Source: Collinsella sp. (GTDB lineage: Bacteria > Actinomycetota > Coriobacteriia > Coriobacteriales > Coriobacteriaceae). Taken from it: 64,000 bases of DNA. The stretch is taken from contig JAGZEK010000002.1 of assembly GCA_018368345.1 (NCBI GenBank), positions 124,001 through 188,000 on the forward strand. Direction: 5' to 3'. The notes beneath the pieces were generated by a model that saw only the letters and a list, made by a program, of their open reading frames with translations, was not told where the DNA came from and ran no database searches. Shown here piece after piece: positions 8,373-16,358 of this stretch; within the stretch, counting starts at the first letter, position 1; every line of letters begins with the position of its first letter. The position numbers were made by a program, and so were the translations under genes.

Positions 8373-8400
8373 AGTATAACCAAGGACGCGTTCCGGTCAA
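8373..8400 (-). promoter_or_regulatory. Promoter of tRNA-Phe
   Basis: The minus strand has TTGACC (8395-8400) and TATACT (8373-8378) with a 16-base spacer, 32 bases before the tRNA 5' end. Confidence 0.7.
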
Positions 8401-8463
8401 CCGAGAATTTTAAAAAAGTTTTTGAGCACAGCCTCGGTTCTATAAATCGGCACGTCAGAGACA

Positions 8464-8751
8464 TCAGCCGGCAGCAAGAAGTTTTTCGCTCAGAGCCGCA
8501 CGGGCAAACTCACTTGGCGTCATCCCCTCGGCAGCCGCCCGTCGACGAATGGCCTCCTTCATTCCCAGAGGAATCTTGACCGACAACGTTGCCGTCCCCT
8601 CACCTGAGAGCGGGGGCCGTCCATGCACGATCCCACCAACGGCATGTTCGCCATCCGGAAACTCTCCGCGCTCGTACGACTCGCACCACGCGTCAATCAT
8701 TTCATCCGTTACAACCTGACCATTAGCGGCCGTATACGTCTTGCCCATCAT
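8464..8751 (-). CDS. Ribbon-helix-helix antitoxin, BrnA-like
   Basis: A 95-residue protein with an acidic N-terminal half and a C-terminal ribbon-helix-helix: TATLSVKIPLGMKEAIRRRA followed by GMTPSEFARAALSEKLL (about residues 54-91). A C-terminal DNA-binding domain encoded after the toxin is the BrnTA layout. Its ATG overlaps the stop of the upstream toxin gene as ATGA, implying translational coupling. It would neutralise the partner and repress the operon. Function is inferred from architecture, and no experiment-level assignment is possible from sequence. Confidence 0.65.
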   Translation of the reverse strand: MMGKTYTAANGQVVTDEMIDAWCESYERGEFPDGEHAVGGIVHGRPPLSGEGTATLSVKIPLGMKEAIRRRAAAEGMTPSEFARAALSEKLLAAG

Positions 8752-9014
8752 CGACCCCTTTGCCGAGCCTGTTCAATCTCCTGCCAAAATTTCTTCTGGA
8801 CTGGAGACAAGGCATGAATGATAAGCCACCCACGGAGAAGCTCGACCGCGACAAGCTCCACGCTTCGTCCGTCTGGGAGCCATCCAATCGCAAGCCATCT
8901 CGGCGGCTCGTCCTTCGACTCGCGACGAATGCACTCAGTAACCGCAAGCCAAGCGCTAAGCACCTGCTGTTCTGTCAGGTGCTTTTTAGCGTTGGGATGG
9001 ATCTCAACATCCAT
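8748..9014 (-). CDS. BrnT/RelE-like toxin of a type II toxin-antitoxin pair
   Basis: An 88-residue basic protein. It opens with MDVEIHPNAKKHLTE, then a helix, then a beta-rich core GWLPDGRSVELVAVELLRGWLIIHALSP and a basic C-terminal helix. This order (His/Lys-rich N-terminus, GR-strand, WLIIHA strand, terminal basic helix) resembles small BrnT/RelE-fold ribonuclease toxins. Start 9014 follows a GGAGGAGA ribosome site. An upstream in-frame extension is not supported. The pairing with an RHH protein through a 4-base overlap is the main support. It may alternatively be an uncharacterised DUF with the same layout. Confidence 0.6.
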   Translation of the reverse strand: MDVEIHPNAKKHLTEQQVLSAWLAVTECIRRESKDEPPRWLAIGWLPDGRSVELVAVELLRGWLIIHALSPVQKKFWQEIEQARQRGR

Positions 9015-9072
9015 GCATCTTCTCCTCCATCTTACCCAATTTCGTATGACGAAAGTCCGCTGTCGCCAATTC

Positions 9073-9432
9073 TTAAGCCGGCACGCGTTGGAGAGCAGGG
9101 GTCGAAACAATGATTGAAGAGCGTTCTAGTGCGGCCCAGGCGCCGGGGTAGGAGCACATACGCCAGGGACATACGTTTTCGTAGCGCGCGAGGATATTGC
9201 CGTCGCGATCGATGAAGGCGATGTCGATGGGATAGGCCATAAAACACGTGTGGACCGAAGAGCAGCGTGGAAACGCCATGACGAGCGGCAGGCCGTTGGC
9301 GGCAACCGGACGCCGTCCCAGCATGCCGCGCAGGCGCATGACAAACGACTCCGCCACCGCAAACTCGGCCGGCGTCCAACCCAGCCTATTGAGTGCCCGC
9401 GCGTAGGCGATGTAGGACGAGACCGCGGTCAC
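9073..9432 (-). CDS. DUF192 family protein
   Basis: A 119-residue DUF192 (COG1430) protein of unknown biochemical role. The family block MRLRGMLGRRP ... GLPLVMAFPRCSSVHTCFM followed by PIDIAFIDRDGNI is clear. It has no signal peptide. The start is a GTG at 9432 that overlaps the TadE-like gene stop (GTG within ATGTGA) and follows a GGGGGTGG site, so it is translationally coupled to the tad operon. The link suggests a role in pilus assembly or envelope quality control, but this is inference. Confidence 0.8.
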   Translation of the reverse strand: MTAVSSYIAYARALNRLGWTPAEFAVAESFVMRLRGMLGRRPVAANGLPLVMAFPRCSSVHTCFMAYPIDIAFIDRDGNILARYENVCPWRMCSYPGAWAALERSSIIVSTPALQRVPA

Positions 9433-9905
9433 ATGACCACCCCCGGGCGCCATGGATCGACCGTCACCGCGCGCTCGTGCGACAACGTTGTCGGCGCCCC
9501 CAGCGGAACGCCAGCGATGCTGAGAGAAGTCGGCCACGGCTCATAGTGCATGGTGCAGGTGTAGGTCCTAAACGTACCGGATAGGGAGAGCAGGCCACCA
9601 TCCGATGCCTCCGCGCCTTGCTCGCTCGACACTTCGATCTGCAAGTCATAGCCTTTCATGGCATTCAGAATTTGAGTCTGAACCGTCGCCGAGGCATCGG
9701 CAGAGCTTTCGTCGCCCTCCCCCTCCGACGCCACGGCGTGCGCCAACACGATGTCGGGCACCACGCGGTCGAAGCGCGCGACAGCGCTGGCAAAGATCAT
9801 GACGTTGTATACGATGAGTGCCAGCACCAGCAAAACGGGCGTAACCACTGCCATCTCCACCGTCGCTTGGGCGCGCTCCTCGCGCAGACGCATGCGGATA
9901 CTCAT
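9429..9905 (-). CDS. TadE-like minor pilin of the Tad pilus
   Basis: A 158-residue pseudopilin-like protein. A short basic N-terminus, then ERAQATVEMAVVTPVLLVLALIV (about 10-32), gives the TadE signature with the class III prepilin Glu five residues after the expected cleavage site. The remainder is extracellular and Ser/Thr rich, with one Cys. The start overlaps the preceding gene stop as TAATG. Such proteins are accessory pilins of Flp pili. Confidence 0.8.
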   Translation of the reverse strand: MSIRMRLREERAQATVEMAVVTPVLLVLALIVYNVMIFASAVARFDRVVPDIVLAHAVASEGEGDESSADASATVQTQILNAMKGYDLQIEVSSEQGAEASDGGLLSLSGTFRTYTCTMHYEPWPTSLSIAGVPLGAPTTLSHERAVTVDPWRPGVVM

Positions 9906-12058
9906 TACGACCCACCGCCCAGAGCGCCAACCAGCGTGGCGACATCGACGGTAAGCGGGATGGAGCCGCCGCCGGGCAGAGGAATCTCCGCAAGTGTGAG
10001 CACCGTACCGCTGATGGTGCGTTCGACTTGATATTCCAACGCCTCGCAAAGCGCCTTGGGATCGGTCACGCCCAACGGAATACTTCGCAGCTTGTCTTGC
10101 GCTTGAGAGAGACCGGCAATGTCAGACCCCGGGCTCTTAATGACGTTGGCGGAATCGGTCAGCACTGGCTTTCGCAGGCGCAAGTCGCACGGTTCCAGAC
10201 CCAACGCCGCCACGGACGCCGAAACGGTATCGCCGAGCCATGATGCGATGGAGCCCAACGCGCCGCTGCCCCCTCCTAGGCCTTTAATCATCTCGTCCAT
10301 AAGTTCGTCGGCCGAACCTTGGATATCACCGTATCCTACGAGCAGCCGTCCCCAAACATCCATGACGCCGTCGAGTACGCCGGCAACGCCACCCGAGCGT
10401 TCCTTCAATGTCGAGAAAAATCGCGAAAGCACGTTGTTTTGCGCCGTCGCCTCATCGGGCGCCAGCACCGCGGCAGAGATGGCACCGCGACTGTCAAGCT
10501 CAACCGCCGTGTTAAACGAAGAGTTAAGTTGATCGGGGCTGGCAATATCACCCGAAACTGCAAAGGCGACTACGCCGTTGCGGCCAGGTGGGGCGATACG
10601 CGGACGCTCGCCCGAAAGCGCTTTAATGGCCTGGTCAAACGCATTGCTCACACGGTCGGTCTCGTCTTCGGTCTGACGTTCGAGCTCGAGCTCTTTGTTG
10701 CGGCATTCGACGTAGCCTTCCAGGGCGTCTTTAAACTTGTCAAAGTGATACTCGAAGCCGTTTTCGATAGAGGTTGAAGGCGCCGCAACAGCACCAAGCG
10801 ACGAAACGCCAAAATGGCATTTGCTGCATTTATCCTGTCCATCGTAATCGGCAACCGAAGCAAATCCGCTCGGCGTCCCTTTCTTATAGTTAGGGCAGGT
10901 CGTCCCGTAATGCAGATACGCCTTGTCATCGTTCACGCTCGTCGGCCACACCGCATCGGTATAGAGCTCCGTCGCCCGAACCTCATCAGAGTTGCGCGGC
11001 AGCAGCGGAATATAGGAGGAAACCCTGTCTCCGTTCTCGGTTATATGTGCCCGATCGACCTCCGCGCTCGCATAGGTATAAAACGCCTTACGCGCCGCAG
11101 ACTCTGCCTTCATCTCGACACTCGAGCCGTGGGGCTTCTCATTTGTCAGACGCCAATGGTAGTAGTCCTTCGCGCGATCAAGGGCAACTTGGGGCTCCCA
11201 CGTAACGCTCGATGAGTAATGCGGATTTTGAACACCGGAGAGATCCGTTAGGCTTTTCGCACGCTCCCACATGCAAGAACAGCTGCCGACCGAGCCCTTG
11301 TCAGACCCACCACAATCCGCCAGCCAAGCACGCTCTTTAGCCTTCGCCGTGTCCTCAGAAGCCTTCCGCAGCTCCTCGGCCGCACCCCCTAAATCATCTG
11401 ATGTGTCTTTAATGGTATCGGTCGAGATCTCTGATCCTTTGAGCGCAGCGAAGTCAGACTCGGATGTCCTGGGCACGGCAAGCGCCGTACCGGTATAGGT
11501 CACACTATCGGTATCCTGCACCGACACCGCCTGCGTGGCACGCGCGGCGATCAGATACGGCAGGGCCGTCTCGATTTTCTGTAAGCCTTCCGATGCGCTT
11601 TTGGCAAACTTGTTGCGCGTTTTAATGATCTCAATCCCGGTGTCGACCATATTGCCGGCAACCGGCTCGGCACCCGGGATGAGGATGGCGACCAGGCCCG
11701 TCCCGATCGTGGCAAACCCCGCCAGCCCCAGACTCAAGATGCTCGCATCAACCACCGTGGCAGCCGTGTGATAGGACGACACTACGTTGGCACCCGCCAG
11801 CGCGCCACTATCAGCCGCCACCTGGGTATCCCCGGCACGCGACATACTCCATATCGCCGCGGTCGACGAAAACAACAATGTGAGCACCACTAGGATGACC
11901 ACGGCAGAAGAAAGCGTGGTATAGGCGCCGTCTTCGATAAACAGATCGACACCGGCTCGACCCATAAAGCCGCCTCGCTTGCGATGGCAGCTCGGACGGT
12001 GCGTCAAAACGCGTCTAGACCAGAAACGCTTAATCCCATGCAGCAATCCACGAATCAT
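9905..12058 (-). CDS. Large TadG-like Tad-locus protein
   Basis: A 717-residue protein with one membrane segment at about residues 47-70 (SSAVVILVVLTLLFSSTAAIW) followed by a large extracytoplasmic region. GDTQVAADSGALAGANVV after the membrane helix is the hallmark of TadG/Flp-associated proteins. The middle has Cys clusters (SCSCMW; CSKCHF) suggestive of disulphides or metal binding, plus coiled segments. Start 12058 follows a GGAGGGAG site and overlaps the upstream gene by 29 bases. It is much longer than the usual TadG and lacks an obvious VWA domain. A pilus anchoring or tip role is inferred from position. Confidence 0.75.
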   Translation of the reverse strand: MIRGLLHGIKRFWSRRVLTHRPSCHRKRGGFMGRAGVDLFIEDGAYTTLSSAVVILVVLTLLFSSTAAIWSMSRAGDTQVAADSGALAGANVVSSYHTAATVVDASILSLGLAGFATIGTGLVAILIPGAEPVAGNMVDTGIEIIKTRNKFAKSASEGLQKIETALPYLIAARATQAVSVQDTDSVTYTGTALAVPRTSESDFAALKGSEISTDTIKDTSDDLGGAAEELRKASEDTAKAKERAWLADCGGSDKGSVGSCSCMWERAKSLTDLSGVQNPHYSSSVTWEPQVALDRAKDYYHWRLTNEKPHGSSVEMKAESAARKAFYTYASAEVDRAHITENGDRVSSYIPLLPRNSDEVRATELYTDAVWPTSVNDDKAYLHYGTTCPNYKKGTPSGFASVADYDGQDKCSKCHFGVSSLGAVAAPSTSIENGFEYHFDKFKDALEGYVECRNKELELERQTEDETDRVSNAFDQAIKALSGERPRIAPPGRNGVVAFAVSGDIASPDQLNSSFNTAVELDSRGAISAAVLAPDEATAQNNVLSRFFSTLKERSGGVAGVLDGVMDVWGRLLVGYGDIQGSADELMDEMIKGLGGGSGALGSIASWLGDTVSASVAALGLEPCDLRLRKPVLTDSANVIKSPGSDIAGLSQAQDKLRSIPLGVTDPKALCEALEYQVERTISGTVLTLAEIPLPGGGSIPLTVDVATLVGALGGGS

Positions 12059-12566
12059 AATCTCCCTCCAGCCATTCGGGACGCGATTGATACGAGACAT
12101 CGACCTTGAGCTCAACGTAGCCGCCCTCGGCGGTACCACCCATAGCCTGCGCAAACGCACCGATCACAGGCAACGGCTTGACCTCGCCGGAAACGGACAC
12201 GGACGAGACGCCACCCGCACCGGCCCGGCCAAGCTCGATATCCCACGACAACGGCCCGCCGGCATGAAAGATCGAAACGTTGGGCACTGCGGCAAGTCGG
12301 CGGCGGGCGAACTCCTTAAGATCGTCGTCCTCCGCCGTCGTCGTGGTCATGAGCCGCGCGGTCTCGGCGGCGGCAGACTCCATGACCGCGCGCGTATAGA
12401 GCAGGCACACCGGTTGCAGCGCGAGAAGGATGAGTGTCAGAAACGTCGGCAGCAAAAAAGCGGCCTCGACCGTAGACTGCGCCCGGTCCTCGCGCGCGGC
12501 ATCAATACAACGCGATGTCCTTAGCGGCCGCAGCGGCGTCGATAACCGACGTCGAGGCAACGCCAT
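12030..12566 (-). CDS. TadE-like minor pilin, start uncertain
   Basis: The TadE signature REDRAQSTVEAAFLLPTFLTLILLAL is followed by an exported region with little Cys. The ATG at 12566 gives 178 residues but overlaps the upstream pilin gene by 65 bases and adds an Arg-rich leader (MALPRRRLSTP...). No ATG, GTG or TTG lies between it and the signature. An ATT codon at 12506, overlapping the upstream TGA, would give a TadE-sized leader of about seven residues. The product is a predicted accessory pilin of the Flp pilus. Which start is used is open. Confidence 0.7.
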   Translation of the reverse strand: MALPRRRLSTPLRPLRTSRCIDAAREDRAQSTVEAAFLLPTFLTLILLALQPVCLLYTRAVMESAAAETARLMTTTTAEDDDLKEFARRRLAAVPNVSIFHAGGPLSWDIELGRAGAGGVSSVSVSGEVKPLPVIGAFAQAMGGTAEGGYVELKVDVSYQSRPEWLEGDYDSWIAAWD

Positions 12567-12720
12567 GGGATGCCGCCCGCTCAACCAGCGCCGCCAAGCG
12601 CCCATCGGTGCCGGCACGCCAAAGTCCCGCGATCGCCAGCACGATCGATAACAGCGCCACCGTGACGATGGCGTATTCGACCGTCGCCTGGGCAGATTCC
12701 TCACGCAGAACGCCATGCAT
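12502..12720 (-). CDS. Small pilin-like protein of the Tad locus
   Basis: A 72-residue protein with a short leader MHGVLREES, then AQATVEYAIVTVALLSIVLAIAGLW, which combines the prepilin Glu/Tyr motif with a single hydrophobic helix. The short tail resembles Flp or TadE mini-pilins. It ends inside the next pilin gene and begins one base after the upstream stop. The likely function is a minor pilin processed by a TadV-type peptidase encoded elsewhere. Confidence 0.7.
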   Translation of the reverse strand: MHGVLREESAQATVEYAIVTVALLSIVLAIAGLWRAGTDGRLAALVERAASHGVASTSVIDAAAAAKDIALY

Positions 12721-12721
12721 T

Positions 12722-13285
12722 TCACGACCCCTCCTTTGAGCTTATTGTTTGCGGAACCAGGCGCACGGCGCGCAGACGGCACGAAGCATCGCCAGCATCC
12801 GCGGCAATTGTCACCATATCGACCCAGCCGCGTTCGTCGCGCACGATGGCGCCCCACACGTTTCCCTTGATGTCGAGATAGCCGATCAGAGCAAGTTGCG
12901 CCGTGGGTACCTCGCGATAGGCACGCAGCATATCCGCCGCCGCTTCGGTCATCGGTCGGTCCTCGGACCATGCAAGCCGGACCGCAATCGCGTTGCCCTC
13001 AGGCGAATCCGTCGCAGTGCCAGACCGCTTGTCGAGCGTCCGCAGAAAGGTTTGCGCCGTGACAGCGACATCCGAATCGTCCGCATCTCGCATCTCATCT
13101 TTTTGAGACGCCACCGCCGAATCTGAGCCCAAATCGGAGGCGGTCCCAGGACGCTGCTGCCGCGCGGCGTTAAGCCCCCAAAGCACCGCCGCTATCGCCA
13201 CGACCAGGCAAGCAAACACCAGCAGTACCCCGATGGGGCGCTCGCCCTCTACAGGCTGTTGATGCCCTCGCTGATAGCGTTCCAT
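12722..13285 (-). CDS. Tad-locus single-pass membrane protein of unknown function
   Basis: A 187-residue protein with one membrane helix at about residues 18-38 (IGVLLVFACLVVAIAAVLWGL) and an extracytoplasmic mixed alpha/beta region of 150 residues. No known family is recognised. Its start overlaps the flp gene by 37 bases, so it is probably translationally coupled to the major pilin. Conserved position in the pilus operon suggests a role in pilus assembly or a lipoprotein-like support function, without direct evidence. Confidence 0.6.
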   Translation of the reverse strand: MERYQRGHQQPVEGERPIGVLLVFACLVVAIAAVLWGLNAARQQRPGTASDLGSDSAVASQKDEMRDADDSDVAVTAQTFLRTLDKRSGTATDSPEGNAIAVRLAWSEDRPMTEAAADMLRAYREVPTAQLALIGYLDIKGNVWGAIVRDERGWVDMVTIAADAGDASCRLRAVRLVPQTISSKEGS

Positions 13286-13482
13286 AGATCTTGGACCTTG
13301 CCCTTAAATGCGACGATGGCGATAATCGCAATCACCACGAGCACGCCGACCAAGATGGCATACTCGGTGGTACCCTGTGCGCTCTCCTCCTGCAATAGTT
13401 CCTTGGCGCGCTGACGAACATGTGCCGCCCGGCAAAACGCCCAGCCCTGGACCTTGCCAGCAGCGTCAGTCATCGTGTTCAT
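13249..13482 (-). CDS. flp: Flp major pilin
   Basis: A 77-residue Flp-family prepilin. The leader ends in EESAQG, followed by TTEYAILVGVLVVIAIIAIVAF, where cleavage after Gly would expose the mature N-terminus with Glu and Tyr, as in Flp1. The C-terminal tail FKGKVQDLWNAISEGINSL is typical. The leader is unusually long (about 36 residues). It forms the fibre polymer of the Tad pilus used for adhesion and aggregation. Confidence 0.93.
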   Translation of the reverse strand: MNTMTDAAGKVQGWAFCRAAHVRQRAKELLQEESAQGTTEYAILVGVLVVIAIIAIVAFKGKVQDLWNAISEGINSL

Positions 13483-13492
13483 GTATTCCTCC

Positions 13493-14134
13493 CTACATCA
13501 TCCCGCCTGCTCCCAGCAGCGGGCCCAATATGGACAGAAGCAACGCCGGCAAGATGAGCGTGCCGGTGGGAATCAACAGCTTGACGGGCGCACGCTCGAT
13601 CTCGCGCTCGACCGCGGCGCGATGAGCCGCACGGATCTCGCGACTTTGAGCGGCCAGCGTCTCGGCAAGTGGGGCACCCAGGGCGAGCGCCTGCCCCACC
13701 GTCATGGCAAAGGTCTCGAGCGCTCGCACGTCCAGGTCGCGCGCGGCGGCCAACAACTCGTCCTCACGCGTGCCCACGCCCACCTGCCACGCCATGCAGG
13801 CGCGCTCAAGGCGAAGAGCGAGCACTGACCGGCGGTTGGCGCAGAAAATCTCAAGCGCCGCATCAAACGAAAGACCGGCCGAAAGACCCAAGCGCACAAC
13901 ATCGATCATCTCGGACACTTCGCCGAGCGACACTCGCGCCGGGCCGCCCGCTCCAACCGCGCCCTTCACTCGCGCGGTCAGAGCATCGACCACCGAGCGA
14001 CCCGCGGCAGCGACCAGCACCGCCTCGCGCTTGCAGGCCCCTGCGATCTTGCGTGCATCCGCCCGATCAAAACCCGTCGCGACAAATACACTCAGGGCGC
14101 ACAGGCAAGCCGCAGCTGCAACCGGGGCGCTCAT
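13493..14134 (-). CDS. tadC: Tad pilus inner-membrane platform protein TadC
   Basis: A 213-residue type II secretion F-domain protein, shorter than the usual 280-300, with a reduced N-terminal membrane region. The F-domain contains GEVSEMIDVVRLGLSAGLSFDAALEIF and a C-terminal hydrophobic pair LLIPTGTLILPALLLSILGPLLG. The start at 14134 overlaps the tadB stop as ATGA. A longer frame upstream is not supported. Together with TadB it forms the membrane platform driven by TadA. Confidence 0.88.
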   Translation of the reverse strand: MSAPVAAAACLCALSVFVATGFDRADARKIAGACKREAVLVAAAGRSVVDALTARVKGAVGAGGPARVSLGEVSEMIDVVRLGLSAGLSFDAALEIFCANRRSVLALRLERACMAWQVGVGTREDELLAAARDLDVRALETFAMTVGQALALGAPLAETLAAQSREIRAAHRAAVEREIERAPVKLLIPTGTLILPALLLSILGPLLGAGGMM

Positions 14135-15057
14135 AGCTCCACCCGCATAATGCGCCGGATAACCACCAGGGCAACGGCGTTGAGGGCAAGACCCAGCACC
14201 ACAGCGCCCGCGCCGGCAGGCGTCGCAAGACCGCGACGAAAATCTGCCGAAAGCAGCGCCAACACCGCGCACATGCCCGCCGGCATCGCCGCGACCATAT
14301 GCGCAGACATGCGAGCCTGCGACGTCTTAACATCCAGGCGGCGCTTGAGCTCAATGCGCTCCCCCACCATGCTCGACGCCTCGGACAGTAAGTCGGCAAG
14401 CGGAGCGCCGGTGCGCTGAGACACCTTAAGCGCCAAGGTCACAAGCGAAAGACCGGGGGCGTCGATACGCACGAGCAAGTCATCGAGCGCGTCGGTCGCC
14501 GAGATGCCGCAATCGATCGCCGCCGCCACCCGCAAAAACTCGGTATGCACTGGCTCTTGCGCATGAGCGCCCACAAAGCGCATGCCCTGGGCCAGCGAAT
14601 GTCCCGAGGCAAGCGACATGGAAAGTGCGGTAAACGCCTCGGGCATTGCCTCTTCTGCATCGTGTTGCTCGCGCCGGCTCTCAAAGCCATCCCGAGCGGC
14701 ACCGACGGCAAACGGAGCAACAAGTCCCAAGGCAAATCCGAGGGGCGATAACGACACCATCGTTAGTAAAACGCAGCAGACACCGCTCGATAGCAGCAGA
14801 AACGCCAAACGTCCCGAAGCATCTTCGATCACGAGGCCAAGGCGATGCGCCGGAGCCAGCGATGCCCACGAACGGGCGATCTTTTTCAGCAGATCGTTTT
14901 CCACCAGCTCACGCGGCAGCTTCTCTGCCACCGTCTCGAGCGCCTGACGCGCCAGCTCCGCCGGCAATACCTGCGGCACACGAGGTTCCGCCCCGCACGC
15001 CGTCGCGACAGAAAGCCCTGCCAAGCCCCCTACGACGAGGGGCACAGTGATCTCCAT
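14131..15057 (-). CDS. tadB: Tad pilus inner-membrane platform protein TadB
   Basis: A 308-residue T2SF-domain protein with an N-terminal helix, two central membrane helices (near 85-125) and two C-terminal ones. The F-domain block is EEAMPEAFTALSMSLASGHSLAQGMRFV. It overlaps tadA by 28 bases upstream and tadC by 4 bases downstream. It partners TadC as the assembly platform of the Flp pilus. Confidence 0.9.
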   Translation of the reverse strand: MEITVPLVVGGLAGLSVATACGAEPRVPQVLPAELARQALETVAEKLPRELVENDLLKKIARSWASLAPAHRLGLVIEDASGRLAFLLLSSGVCCVLLTMVSLSPLGFALGLVAPFAVGAARDGFESRREQHDAEEAMPEAFTALSMSLASGHSLAQGMRFVGAHAQEPVHTEFLRVAAAIDCGISATDALDDLLVRIDAPGLSLVTLALKVSQRTGAPLADLLSEASSMVGERIELKRRLDVKTSQARMSAHMVAAMPAGMCAVLALLSADFRRGLATPAGAGAVVLGLALNAVALVVIRRIMRVEL

Positions 15058-16358
15058 TCGTCCACCTCCTCTTGTGCGAGCGTCCCCGACCGCAGGCCTT
15101 CTGCGATAAACGGCGGCTCGCGGTCAAGCGTCCAGGTGCGCTCGGCGGCATCGAAAGTCACATAGCGCTCGAGCTCTACGCCGCCCGACGCGGCGCGACG
15201 CACCCCCGAATACGAGGAGACGAAACGCCTGCCATCGGCGTGGCGCTCGGACATCACGATGCCGTCGAGCGCCATGGCAATCTGTTCCTCGATGAGCTCG
15301 CTCGGCAGATCGATGCCATAACGTGCAAGCAACGTCAGACGCACCACGGTCTCCTGTTCTGAACCCGCATGAAGTGTGGTGAGCGACCCGTCGTGGCCCG
15401 TGTTCATGGCCTGCAACATGTCGCAGCACTCGGCACCACGCACCTCGCCCACCACGATGCGGTCGGGGCGCATGCGCAGGGCATTAGTTACTAGGTCGCG
15501 AATCGTCACCGCACCCTCACCCTCAATTGAAGCCTCGCGCGCCTCTAGGCGCACCACGTGCGGATGATGCGCAAACTTGAGCTCGGCAGAGTCCTCGATC
15601 GTCACGATGCGCTCGCCGGTGGAAATCTCGCATGACAACGCGTTGAGCAGGGTGGTCTTACCAGATCCCGTGCCTCCCGCAACCGCCAGGTCCTGTCGCA
15701 GCGACACCGCGCACGACAGCAGCTGCGCATACCAAAGCGGCAGCGACCCCAGCCCCACAAGCTCGTCCAGCGAGCAGATGCGGTCCGAGAACTTTCGGAT
15801 GGTGAGAATCGGTCCGTCAATCGCCACAGGCGGAATCACCGCGTTGACGCGATAGCCCGTTTTGAGGCGGGCGTTGACGATGGGGCTGCGCTCGTCGATA
15901 CGGCGGCCAAGTGGCGAGATAATGCGGTCGATAAGCACACGGATCTGCTCATCATCCTCAAACGCATGCTCGATGGGGTACAAGACGCCGCCGCGTTCAA
16001 AGAAAGCCGAGCGGCAGCCGTTGATCATGATCTCGGTAACGGTGTCGTCCTCGATGAGCGGCTGCAACGGCCCCAAGCCCACCACGTCATCCAAAATCTC
16101 GTCGATGATGGTCTCGCGCTCGGGCGTCGCGAGATCGGTCGGCTCCTCAACATTGAGCGCCGCCTCCACCGCAGGACGCAATTCCGAGCGGGCAAGTGCC
16201 GGGTCGATATAGGCGCTGATACGCGCCACTTCGTCGTAACCCATGCGGTCCATCACGGCGCGCTTGGTGCGTCGTTTCACGGCGCGGCGACGCCCCGCAT
16301 CTACAGGCGCTGCCGCCGCCGCAGCGCCGGCAGCCTTAATCCTCGTTTGCAGGCTCAT
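15030..16358 (-). CDS. tadA: Tad pilus assembly ATPase TadA/CpaF
   Basis: A 442-residue secretion ATPase of the GspE/VirB11 superfamily that powers pilus polymerisation. The Walker A motif GGTGSGKTT is at 228-236. The Walker B-like GEVRG is at 304-308, followed by the His-box region [14 protein letters not shown]. The N-terminal CpaF domain ([28 protein letters not shown]) is typical. The stop overlaps tadB, and the start overlaps the tadZ gene by four bases. Confidence 0.95.
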   Translation of the reverse strand: MSLQTRIKAAGAAAAAAPVDAGRRRAVKRRTKRAVMDRMGYDEVARISAYIDPALARSELRPAVEAALNVEEPTDLATPERETIIDEILDDVVGLGPLQPLIEDDTVTEIMINGCRSAFFERGGVLYPIEHAFEDDEQIRVLIDRIISPLGRRIDERSPIVNARLKTGYRVNAVIPPVAIDGPILTIRKFSDRICSLDELVGLGSLPLWYAQLLSCAVSLRQDLAVAGGTGSGKTTLLNALSCEISTGERIVTIEDSAELKFAHHPHVVRLEAREASIEGEGAVTIRDLVTNALRMRPDRIVVGEVRGAECCDMLQAMNTGHDGSLTTLHAGSEQETVVRLTLLARYGIDLPSELIEEQIAMALDGIVMSERHADGRRFVSSYSGVRRAASGGVELERYVTFDAAERTWTLDREPPFIAEGLRSGTLAQEEVDEWRSLCPSS

